The position numbers and the translations under genes are program-made. Below are positions 1 through 5,808 of a stretch of DNA of 6,609 nt, in pieces (position 1 is the stretch's first letter; every line of letters starts with the position of its first letter). This DNA comes from Campylobacterales bacterium (GTDB lineage: Bacteria > Campylobacterota > Campylobacteria > Campylobacterales > SZUA-545). Below the pieces are notes generated by a model, which ran no database searches, was not told the DNA's origin, and was given only the letters and a program-made list of their open reading frames with translations. The stretch covers positions 1 through 6,609 of the forward strand of contig JAOXRY010000199.1 of the NCBI GenBank assembly GCA_025800305.1. Reading direction: 5' to 3'.

Positions 1-469
1 ATATGACAACGTAGATGGTTTAAGCGCAGCTCCTGATTATGAACAAGCTAAAGAGTTTATCGCTAAATCTGTTCAAGACTTTATGGATGGTACAATTGAT
101 GAAGTTGTACTTGTATATAACGGTTATAAAAATATGATTTCGCAAGAGTTAAAACAAATTAGACTATTGCCAATTGATACTATCGAAAATGACAGCTGTG
201 ATTATTCATCTCAGATGGAATTTGAACCAGAAAATGATAGCAGTATTTTAGATGCTATGCTACAAAAATATGTAGAATATAATCTATACTTTGCACTTAT
301 TAACTCACTAGCAGGTGAGCATAGTGCAAGAATGCAGGCTATGGATAGTGCAACGAAAAATGCAAGTGAGTTAGTAGATGATCTAAATCTACAATATAAT
401 AAAGCAAGACAAGAAGCTATTACTACTGAACTATCTGAGATAGTTAGTGGTGCAGAAGCTATGAAATAA
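1..469 (+). CDS. atpG: F1 ATP synthase gamma subunit, C-terminal part (5' truncated by window edge)
   Basis: This is the C-terminal part of the rotor shaft of F1 ATP synthase. The shaft turns inside the alpha3beta3 ring and couples proton flow to ATP synthesis on the cytoplasmic side of the inner membrane. The frame is open from base 2, giving 155 codons before the TAA; gamma subunits are usually about 290 residues, so roughly half is present. The first Met in the window (position 83) is internal, because upstream codons in the same frame read as gamma sequence (AAPDYEQAKEFIAKSVQDF). The end carries the family signature: SLAGEHSARMQAMDSATKNA, then NKARQEAITTELSEIVSGAEAM, split here by the LVDDLNLQY stretch. 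This C-terminal helix pairs with the N-terminal helix as the coiled-coil shaft. The next gene, atpD, starts 13 bases downstream, as expected for an atp operon. Identity is secure. Confidence 0.96.
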   Translation, partial: YDNVDGLSAAPDYEQAKEFIAKSVQDFMDGTIDEVVLVYNGYKNMISQELKQIRLLPIDTIENDSCDYSSQMEFEPENDSSILDAMLQKYVEYNLYFALINSLAGEHSARMQAMDSATKNASELVDDLNLQYNKARQEAITTELSEIVSGAEAMK

Positions 470-470
470 A

Positions 471-477
471 AGAAGGG
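471..477 (+). promoter_or_regulatory. Ribosome binding site of atpD
   Basis: AGAAGGG lies in the atpG-atpD gap, five bases before the ATG at 483. It is the clearest purine-rich Shine-Dalgarno sequence of the three atp genes seen here. That fits the need for high output of beta, which is present in three copies per F1, and it supports the chosen start. Confidence 0.7.
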
Positions 478-482
478 AAAGT

Positions 483-1889
483 ATGTCAGCAAACATTGGT
501 AAAGTAATACAAATTACAGGTCCAGTTGTAGATGTTGAGTTTGATGGTTATTTACCAGAAATCAACGAAGCACTAGAGATCGCAACAGAAATTGACGGCG
601 TAAAAGGTACGTTAGTTTGTGAAGTTGGTATCCACATGGGTGATAATAGAGTAAGATCTATCGCTATGGATTCAACTGATGGAGTAAGAAGAGGAGTAGA
701 CGTTACAGCAACAGGTAACCCTATTACAGTTCCAGTAGGTGAAGAAGTTCTTGGAAGAATTTTAGATGTTACAGGTAGAGCAATTGATGGTGGTTCAGAA
801 GTGGAAGCGAAAGCTAAACTTCCTATCCATAGAGATCCTCCTGCATTTGAAGATCAAGATACAAAAACTGAGATGTTCTCTACAGGTATTAAAGTTGTTG
901 ACCTTTTAGCTCCATACCCTAAAGGTGGTAAAGTTGGACTATTCGGTGGTGCTGGAGTTGGTAAAACAGTTATTATTATGGAACTTATCCACAACGTCGC
1001 ATATAAATATAGTGGTTATTCAGTATTTGCTGGTGTTGGTGAAAGAACGAGAGAAGGAAATGACCTTTATTTCGAAATGAAAGAGGGTGGAGTTCTTGAC
1101 AAAGTTGCACTGTGCTACGGTCAGATGAACGAGCCTCCTGGTGCAAGAAATAGAATTGCACTAACTGGTCTTACAATGGCTGAGTATTTCAGAGATGAGA
1201 TGGGTCTTGATGTTCTTATGTTCGTTGACAACATCTTTAGATACGCTCAATCAGGTGCTGAGATGTCTGCACTTCTTGGAAGAATCCCTTCAGCAGTTGG
1301 TTACCAACCAACACTAGCTAGAGAGATGGGTGTTCTACAAGAAAGAATTACATCAACTAAAAAAGGTTCTATTACTTCTGTACAAGCTGTTTATGTACCT
1401 GCCGATGACTTAACTGACCCAGCTCCTGCGTCTGTTTTCTCTCACCTTGATGCAACAACAGTTCTTAACAGAAGAATTGCTGAAAAAGGTATCTATCCAG
1501 CAGTTGATCCACTAGATTCAACTTCTAGACTATTAGATCCACAAATTATTGGAGAAGAGCACTACGGTATTGCTAGAGGTGTTCAGCAAACTCTTCAAAA
1601 GTATAAAGATCTTCAAGATATCATCGCGATTCTTGGTATGGATGAGCTTAGTGAAGAAGATAAACTTGTTGTTGATAGAGCAAGAAAAATTGAGAGAATG
1701 TTGTCTCAACCTTTCTTCGTAGCAGAAGTTTTCACAGGAAGCCCAGGTAAATACGTAGAACTAGCTGATACTCTTAAATCATTTAAAGAAATCCTAGAAG
1801 GTAAGCATGATGATTTACCAGAAATGGCATTCTATATGGTTGGTGGTATTGAAGAGGTACTTGAAAAGGCTAAAAGTCTTTCAGCGTAA
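483..1889 (+). CDS. atpD: F1 ATP synthase beta subunit (catalytic)
   Basis: This catalytic subunit makes or hydrolyses ATP at the alpha-beta interfaces of F1. At 468 residues it has the normal full length. It contains an N-terminal beta-barrel domain (about 1-80) and then the nucleotide-binding domain. Walker A is GGAGVGKT at 155-162, with the phosphate-binding Lys161. GERTREGNDL at 186-195 holds the catalytic Glu187 and Arg188. Walker B is LMFVDN at 245-250. The adenine-pocket Tyr lies in GIYPAVDP (about 338), and the DELSEED loop is at 387-393. All key residues are intact. The start is supported by a good ribosome binding site and a normal MSANIGKVIQITGPVVDVEF opening. Compared with the tol genes downstream it uses more C-ending codons (ATC, TTC, TAC, GAC), as expected for a highly expressed gene. 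It lies between atpG and atpC in the usual order. Confidence 0.99.
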   Translation: MSANIGKVIQITGPVVDVEFDGYLPEINEALEIATEIDGVKGTLVCEVGIHMGDNRVRSIAMDSTDGVRRGVDVTATGNPITVPVGEEVLGRILDVTGRAIDGGSEVEAKAKLPIHRDPPAFEDQDTKTEMFSTGIKVVDLLAPYPKGGKVGLFGGAGVGKTVIIMELIHNVAYKYSGYSVFAGVGERTREGNDLYFEMKEGGVLDKVALCYGQMNEPPGARNRIALTGLTMAEYFRDEMGLDVLMFVDNIFRYAQSGAEMSALLGRIPSAVGYQPTLAREMGVLQERITSTKKGSITSVQAVYVPADDLTDPAPASVFSHLDATTVLNRRIAEKGIYPAVDPLDSTSRLLDPQIIGEEHYGIARGVQQTLQKYKDLQDIIAILGMDELSEEDKLVVDRARKIERMLSQPFFVAEVFTGSPGKYVELADTLKSFKEILEGKHDDLPEMAFYMVGGIEEVLEKAKSLSA

Positions 1890-1902
1890 GGCGGTTTAAA
1901 TT

Positions 1903-2295
1903 ATGGAAAAATTAAACATTGAAATTGTTACACCTGAGGGAGTTATCTTCTCAGGTGCAGTAGAACAAGTAACACTACCAGGTGCAGAGGGAGAGTTTGG
2001 TGTTCTTCCTGGTCACTCATCTGTTGTTTCTTTACTAACTGCTGGAATTATTGATATTCATAAAGAAGATGGCAAAGTAGAAAATGTTGCTATTGATTCT
2101 GGATATGCAGAAGTTTCATCAACTGGAGTAACAATCCTTGCAGAAGGTGCTGTTGCTGTTGTCGGTAAAGATGGTAGTGAAATTGCACAAGCAATTGATG
2201 CTGCAAAAACTCTTTTAAGAGGTGCAGACTCATCAAGTGTTTCAATGGCTTCTTTAGAAGCTAAAATCGAATCAGCAGCTAAAGCTTACATATAA
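1903..2295 (+). CDS. atpC: F1 ATP synthase epsilon subunit
   Basis: This is the rotor subunit that joins the gamma shaft to the c-ring and, in many bacteria, restrains ATP hydrolysis through its C-terminal helices. It has 130 residues, a little shorter than the E. coli protein (about 139). The N-terminal beta-sandwich domain (about 1-85) carries the family signature TLPGAEGEFGVLPGHSSVV at 24-42. Residues about 87-130 form the alpha-helical C-terminal region (EIAQAIDAAKTLLRGA, then SLEAKIESAAKAY), so the regulatory hairpin is probably present but short. Whether it inhibits here cannot be read from sequence. The ribosome binding site AAGGCGG (1888-1894) overlaps the atpD stop, 8 bases before the ATG, which suggests coupling to atpD. 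It is the last gene of the atp cluster; a terminator-like hairpin begins 29 bases after its stop. Confidence 0.97.
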   Translation: MEKLNIEIVTPEGVIFSGAVEQVTLPGAEGEFGVLPGHSSVVSLLTAGIIDIHKEDGKVENVAIDSGYAEVSSTGVTILAEGAVAVVGKDGSEIAQAIDAAKTLLRGADSSSVSMASLEAKIESAAKAYI

Positions 2296-2307
2296 ACGTA
2301 AGAAAGA

Positions 2308-2880
2308 ATGGTTGATTTTTTCTTAAACAGCAGTTTAGTAACTCAACTTGTTGGGTTGCTGCTGTTTTTTTTCTTATTCTTTTCCCTTTTTATTTGGATG
2401 TCAAGAACAATTACAATTTTTGGGTGGATAAAATCTGAACAAGAATCTTTAGATTCTTTAATAATTTCTTCCAGCAATCTTCCTTCAGGAGATTCTTTTA
2501 TATCTCAATGTGGTTTTGGTGGGAAAAAAGATAAAAAACTTTTAGATCCTTGTTATCTAAAAGCAGAAAGAGAAAGTACAAAAGGTTTAACTTCACTTTC
2601 AATTATTGCAACAACATCGCCTTTTATTGGATTGTTTGGTACAGTAGTTGGAATTTTAGAAGCTTTTTCTACTTTTTCTGACGGCGTAAGCCTCTCTACA
2701 ATTGCACCTGCTATTAGTGAAGCGCTTATTGCAACGGCTATGGGGATTTTAGTTGCAATTCCAGCATATAGTGGTAACTTAATGCTAAAAAGAAAAGCAT
2801 ATGAAGTTTGTTCACTTATTAAAAGTCAAATGGAACTAATAGGACAAGAAGAATCAAAATCAAAAAAAGATAATGTTTAA
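2308..2880 (+). CDS. tolQ: TolQ/ExbB-type inner-membrane proton channel subunit
   Basis: This MotA/TolQ/ExbB-family protein forms, with the next gene's product, a proton channel that energises the TolA/TonB-like protein. It has 190 residues, shorter than E. coli TolQ (230). Three membrane segments are visible: about 10-31 (very Phe/Leu rich), about 98-121 and about 133-155. The hallmark SPFIGLFGTVVGI (104-116) supplies Thr112. ISEALIATAMGI (136-147) supplies Glu138 and Thr143. These correspond by motif to ExbB Thr148, Glu176 and Thr181 of the ion pathway. The loop between segments 1 and 2 should be cytoplasmic and contains Cys68 and Cys82. The start is certain: an in-frame TAA lies just upstream (2299-2301) and the next Met falls after segment 1. 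The ribosome binding site is poor (AAGAAAGA directly against the ATG). Relatives are often annotated exbB; the following tolB and pal argue for the Tol role. Confidence 0.93.
   Translation: MVDFFLNSSLVTQLVGLLLFFFLFFSLFIWMSRTITIFGWIKSEQESLDSLIISSSNLPSGDSFISQCGFGGKKDKKLLDPCYLKAERESTKGLTSLSIIATTSPFIGLFGTVVGILEAFSTFSDGVSLSTIAPAISEALIATAMGILVAIPAYSGNLMLKRKAYEVCSLIKSQMELIGQEESKSKKDNV
2325..2372 (+). terminator. Terminator-like hairpin with T tract inside the start of tolQ/exbB
   Basis: Outer arms 2325-2333 (AAACAGCAG) and 2359-2367 (CTGCTGTTT) are perfectly complementary over 9 pairs. Inside them, 2340-2346 (AACTCAA) and 2351-2357 (TTGGGTT) form a second 7-pair stem with one G.T pair around the loop CTTG. 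Six unpaired bases lie on the left and one on the right. The T run 2365-2372 has eight T, of which five follow the stem. This is the form of an intrinsic terminator, placed 29 bases after the atpC stop, yet it is also codons 6-22 of tolQ. The opposite strand lacks a U tract after the stem, so any effect would be on + strand transcripts. Termination is likely partial or translation-dependent, because the downstream genes must be expressed. Structure is seen directly; function is inferred. Confidence 0.55.
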
Positions 2881-3262
2881 CTTTAACGAAGAACCAACAT
2901 TAAACATCACACCTTTAGTTGATGTTATGCTAGTTCTTATCGCAATTTTAATGTTAACTACTCCTGTTATTATATATGAAGAGAAAATCTCTTTGCCAAA
3001 AGGAAGTAAAAAGACAGCTAATAAAAGTACAAAAGCTATTGAGGTAAGAGTTACAAAAAACAAAGAGATTTTTATAAAATCTCAAAAATATACTTTTTTA
3101 GAATTTCCTGATAGTTTTAAAGTCTATAGTAGTGAATTTTCTAAAGATACAAAAGTGATAATTAGAGCAGATGAAAAGCTTTTGTATAGAGATATAATGT
3201 ATATTTTAAAAAGTATAAAAGACTCACAATTTACAAAAATCTCTCTTTTGACAAATGGTTAA
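2873..3262 (+). CDS. tolR: TolR/ExbD-type inner-membrane proton channel subunit
   Basis: This ExbD/TolR-family protein partners TolQ/ExbB. It has 129 residues, close to the family norm (about 140). It has a short cytoplasmic start (MFNFNEEPTLNITPLVDVML), one membrane helix at about 15-34, and a periplasmic domain at about 45-129. Asp17 in the TPLVDVMLVL motif matches the essential proton-carrying Asp25 of E. coli ExbD. The end, IIRADEKLLYRDIMYILKSI followed by SLLT, is the typical ExbD/TolR periplasmic fold. Its ATG lies inside the end of the preceding gene, an 8-base overlap (ATGTTTAA) with no strong ribosome binding site, so translation is probably coupled to tolQ, suiting a fixed-ratio complex. 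TolR versus ExbD cannot be decided from the protein alone; the neighbours favour TolR. Confidence 0.92.
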   Translation: MFNFNEEPTLNITPLVDVMLVLIAILMLTTPVIIYEEKISLPKGSKKTANKSTKAIEVRVTKNKEIFIKSQKYTFLEFPDSFKVYSSEFSKDTKVIIRADEKLLYRDIMYILKSIKDSQFTKISLLTNG

Positions 3263-3929
3263 TTTACTCTCATTTATTGGTTCGTTTTTTTTAACGATTC
3301 TTCTTTATTTTATATTATTCCAGTCTATAGAACGAGATCTTATTGTAGATCTAAATATTGAAGAGAGTATTGAAATTAATTTTGAAGATATTGCTACTCA
3401 AATTGAAAAACATATTGTCTCTAAAAATACTCAAGAAGAAATTCCTGTTGGAGATGAATTGTCAGATCTTTTTGAAGATAGTGAGTATAAGCCAGTAGAG
3501 AAAAAAATTCAAAGATATGATATTAATAAAATAACAAAAGTAGACAACACAAAATCAACTTCTTTTAATGAACTTTTTAAAGATGAAAAAAAAGAAGATA
3601 GTGTAGAAAATAATAAGTTTTCGATTAAAAAGCAGTATTATCAACCTAATCAAAAGATAACTGATGATAAAAATAAAAAGTATCTTTTAATAATTCATAA
3701 AGAACTATCCAAGATCTGGAAAACAAAACCAGAAGATGGAGGTAAGAAAGCAAAGATACTCTTTAATATTACAAATACAGGAAATTTTACATATAGAGTT
3801 GTACAAGTTTTAGGAGATCAAGATTTTAAAAATAGACTTATTGCATCTTTGGAAGATCTAAAGTTAAGGGGTTTTGAACCTCCAAATGAGTATATTACGG
3901 TTACTGTAAATTTTATAGCTAAGGAATAA
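3255..3929 (+). CDS. tolA: TolA/TonB-like energy-transducing periplasmic protein
   Basis: This is probably the link that carries TolQR energy across the periplasm to TolB/Pal. It has 224 residues: a single N-terminal membrane anchor (about 4-23), an acidic and then Lys/Glu/Asn-rich spacer (about 27-140), and a C-terminal domain (about 142-224) that resembles TonB_C/TolA-C, with ELSKIWKTKPE, then KAKILFNITNTGNFTYRVVQ, and a closing beta strand EYITVTVNFIAKE. The Pro-Lys/Pro-Glu repeats of TonB and the long Ala/Lys helix of E. coli TolA (421 residues) are both absent, so its reach looks short. The spacer holds two copies of [SN][DE]LF[EK]D at 70-75 and 105-110. It overlaps the previous gene by 8 bases (ATGGTTAA) with no visible ribosome binding site, and ends one base before tolB. 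Homologues are often annotated tonB; placement before tolB and pal favours a TolA role. Confidence 0.8.
   Translation: MVNLLSFIGSFFLTILLYFILFQSIERDLIVDLNIEESIEINFEDIATQIEKHIVSKNTQEEIPVGDELSDLFEDSEYKPVEKKIQRYDINKITKVDNTKSTSFNELFKDEKKEDSVENNKFSIKKQYYQPNQKITDDKNKKYLLIIHKELSKIWKTKPEDGGKKAKILFNITNTGNFTYRVVQVLGDQDFKNRLIASLEDLKLRGFEPPNEYITVTVNFIAKE
3921..3925 (+). promoter_or_regulatory. Ribosome binding site that supports the GTG start of tolB
   Basis: AAGGA lies within the last codons of the preceding gene, five bases before the GTG at 3931. Together with the signal peptide that follows at once (TRILLFFIFITGLVA), it shows that GTG, not a later ATG, is the start. The next in-frame Met is residue 54, well inside the mature protein. 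Confidence 0.65.
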
Positions 3930-3930
3930 A

Positions 3931-5154
3931 GTGACAAGAATTCTGTTGTTTTTTATATTTATTACTGGATTAGTAGCTAATGATCCAACTATAGATGTCG
4001 TTAAAAAAGTCTCAAATACTTACAAAATTAAGGTATTATCAAATACAAAAGAGAAAGATTTACAAAGACTAGATAGAAAAATAAAGTATATGCTAAAAGC
4101 GGATCTAAAATTAACAGGAGTATTTAGAATTTTAGATGACAATAGCAAGGTTAAACCAGATTTTATTTTTAGGTTTCAAGTAAATAATGAAGAAAAAAAT
4201 TATCAGCTGTATACACAAGTTAGAGATAGTAGAAAAAATGTTGTTTTTAATAAATCTTATGAGATTTCTAAAAAAGATAGATATCCTTTTTTAGCCCATA
4301 GGTTCACTGTTGACTTTGGAAAACTAGTTGGTGTTAATGATTTAGATTGGCTTAGTAGATTTGTTATTTTTTCACAGTTGGTTCGTTCTGGAGAGACAGA
4401 GATCTTAATCAGTGATTATAGTCTTACTTTTAAAAAAAGAATTATAAAAGGCGGAATAAATACTTTTCCAAAATGGGCAAACAAAGAACAAACAGAGTTT
4501 TTTTACACCAGTTATGATAAAGGAAATCAACCTACTCTTTATAAAGCTTCTCTTCTTACAGGAAAACAAGAAAAAATCACTTCTTCTGAGGGAATGTTAG
4601 TTTGTAGTGATGTTTCTAAAGTTTCTGATAAAATTTTGCTTACTATGGGTGAAGATGGTCAGCCTGATATTTATGAGTTAGATCTAAAAACAAAAAGAAA
4701 AACTAGACTTACATGGTTTAATGGGATTGATGTTAATGGAAACTATGTAGAAGATGACCAGTCTTTTGTTTTTGTTTCTGATAGATATGGGAACCCTGAT
4801 GTTTTTAAATCAAAAATAGGTTCAAGAAGTGTTGAACAGCTAGTATTTAAAGGGAAAAATAACAACTATGTAGACTCTTTTAATGACTATGCGGTTTTTG
4901 TAAGTAGAGATACAGAAAGTCAATTTGGAAGAAATACTTTTAATATATACCTTATCTCTGTAAAAACAGAATATATTAGACAGTTAACATCAAATGGTCA
5001 AAATTTCTTTCCCAGATTTTCCAGTGATGGAAAAACAATTCTTTATACAAAAACTTACAAAAATGAGAGTGCAATTGGTTTGATTAGGTTAAATCAGAAT
5101 AAAAGTTACCTTTTTCCATTTAAAGATGGAAAGATACAGTCTATTGATTGGTAA
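3931..5154 (+). CDS. tolB: TolB, periplasmic beta-propeller protein of the Tol-Pal system
   Basis: TolB is the soluble periplasmic partner that binds Pal and is released from it by energised TolA. It has 407 residues against about 430 in E. coli. A short signal peptide (1-16, LVA then ND) is followed by an N-terminal alpha/beta domain (about 17-140) and a WD40-like propeller (about 150-407). Propeller repeats are visible as TFPKWANKEQTEFFYTSYD (178-196), SFVFVSDRYGNPDVF (278-292) and FFPRFSSDGKTILYTKTY (359-376). The SDRYGNPD segment matches the TolB/PD40 repeat signature. The tail GKIQSIDW is the form I associate with Campylobacterota TolB. It starts with GTG, one base after the previous stop, with an AAGGA site. 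It is followed by the only sizeable gap in the cluster (60 bases) before pal. Identity is firm; the exact number of propeller blades was not worked out. Confidence 0.95.
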   Translation: MTRILLFFIFITGLVANDPTIDVVKKVSNTYKIKVLSNTKEKDLQRLDRKIKYMLKADLKLTGVFRILDDNSKVKPDFIFRFQVNNEEKNYQLYTQVRDSRKNVVFNKSYEISKKDRYPFLAHRFTVDFGKLVGVNDLDWLSRFVIFSQLVRSGETEILISDYSLTFKKRIIKGGINTFPKWANKEQTEFFYTSYDKGNQPTLYKASLLTGKQEKITSSEGMLVCSDVSKVSDKILLTMGEDGQPDIYELDLKTKRKTRLTWFNGIDVNGNYVEDDQSFVFVSDRYGNPDVFKSKIGSRSVEQLVFKGKNNNYVDSFNDYAVFVSRDTESQFGRNTFNIYLISVKTEYIRQLTSNGQNFFPRFSSDGKTILYTKTYKNESAIGLIRLNQNKSYLFPFKDGKIQSIDW

Positions 5155-5176
5155 GGTTTATTTAAATCTATTTCGA

Positions 5177-5182
5177 TATGAT
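5177..5182 (+). promoter_or_regulatory. Possible sigma70-type -10 box for pal
   Basis: TATGAT, one mismatch from TATAAT, lies in the 60-base tolB-pal gap, 32 bases before the pal ATG. The sequence upstream is T-rich in short runs (GGTTTATTTAAATCTATTTC) and has no clear -35 box, which fits the Campylobacterota pattern of -10 plus T-tracts. An AT-rich gap can yield such a hexamer by chance. It may be an internal promoter that gives extra Pal, which is needed in far more copies than TolQRA. Confidence 0.3.
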
Positions 5183-5203
5183 TCACAAAATATTTAATTG
5201 AAA

Positions 5204-5208
5204 AAGGA
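5204..5208 (+). promoter_or_regulatory. Ribosome binding site of pal
   Basis: AAGGA in the context AAAAAGGA lies six bases before the ATG at 5215. It is the best-spaced site in the Tol part of the window and fixes the start just ahead of the lipoprotein signal peptide. Confidence 0.7.
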
Positions 5209-5214
5209 CTATTA

Positions 5215-5808
5215 ATGAGAAAAAGTATTATTTCAGCAGTATGTTGTATAGCAATATTTACAGGTTGTGGTGAAGGTCCAAATCCTGATATGAAATCTCA
5301 AGACTTAAGAGAGACTACGAAAAAAGAGAAACCTGAAGCAAAAAAAGTAGATAAAAAACTTGATACTGCCATCCCTGTAGAAAAAATTCCATACGAATCA
5401 GAAATGGTTTCTGGGAAAGATGGAAAAGTTTATAACAAAACTGTTGTACCTGTAAATGGTAAAAATGTAGATTATGAACTACCAATTGTTTATTTTGATT
5501 TTGATAAGTTTGAAGTTACTCCTTCAATGATGAGTGACTTGGAAGTTTTTGCACAAAAACTTAAAGATGACAATTTAATGGATAGAACAATAGCTATTGG
5601 TGGACATTGTGATGAGTGGGGTGCTGATGAGTATAACATTGCTCTTGGACTTAAAAGAGCAAAGGCAACAGAAGAAGCATTAAAAAGTCTTGGTGTAACT
5701 ACAAAAACTACACTGACAAGTTATGGTGAAAGTAAGCCTGTTTGTATGGCACACAATAAAAAATGCTGGACACTTAATAGAAGGGCTGAAATTAAAATTC
5801 TTCCTTAA
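5215..5808 (+). CDS. pal: Pal, peptidoglycan-associated outer-membrane lipoprotein
   Basis: Pal is anchored in the outer membrane and binds peptidoglycan; with TolB and TolA it draws the outer membrane inward at division. It has 197 residues. A lipoprotein signal peptide (MRKSIISAVCCIAIFTGC) is cut before Cys18; the lipobox FTGC has Phe at -3, which is less usual but tolerated. Next comes a charged Lys/Glu-rich linker (about 19-60) and a C-terminal OmpA-like domain (about 85-197). The peptidoglycan-binding signature is GHCDEWGADEYN (130-141), then ALGLKRAKA (143-151), and the domain ends in NRRAEIKI. The mature domain has Cys132, Cys177 and Cys184, which E. coli Pal lacks and which recall Campylobacter Omp18. 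It lies between tolB and a cpoB-like gene, and may have its own promoter in the gap upstream. Confidence 0.96.
   Translation: MRKSIISAVCCIAIFTGCGEGPNPDMKSQDLRETTKKEKPEAKKVDKKLDTAIPVEKIPYESEMVSGKDGKVYNKTVVPVNGKNVDYELPIVYFDFDKFEVTPSMMSDLEVFAQKLKDDNLMDRTIAIGGHCDEWGADEYNIALGLKRAKATEEALKSLGVTTKTTLTSYGESKPVCMAHNKKCWTLNRRAEIKILP

Noticed and set aside
211..492. Open frame on the - strand across atpG.
   Set aside because: It is antisense to a certain atpG coding region, has no ribosome binding site of note, and its Ser/Leu-rich product looks like a frame shadow.
2860..3063. Open frame on the - strand across the start of tolR/exbD, with a hydrophobic product.
   Set aside because: The hydrophobic stretch is just the complement of the exbD membrane helix codons; the + strand gene has clear family motifs.
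3065..3083. Perfect 8-base inverted repeat (GAGATTTT / AAAATCTC, loop TAT) inside tolR/exbD; on the - strand it is followed by a T-rich run.
   Set aside because: The arms are mostly A and T, it lies mid-gene, no - strand gene would need a terminator there, and repeats of this kind arise by chance in AT-rich DNA.
3336..3353. Two AGATCT palindromes close together (AGATCTTATTGTAGATCT).
   Set aside because: They lie inside coding sequence, and GATCT recurs through the window mainly as Asp-Leu codon pairs (GAT CTA), so no operator is implied.
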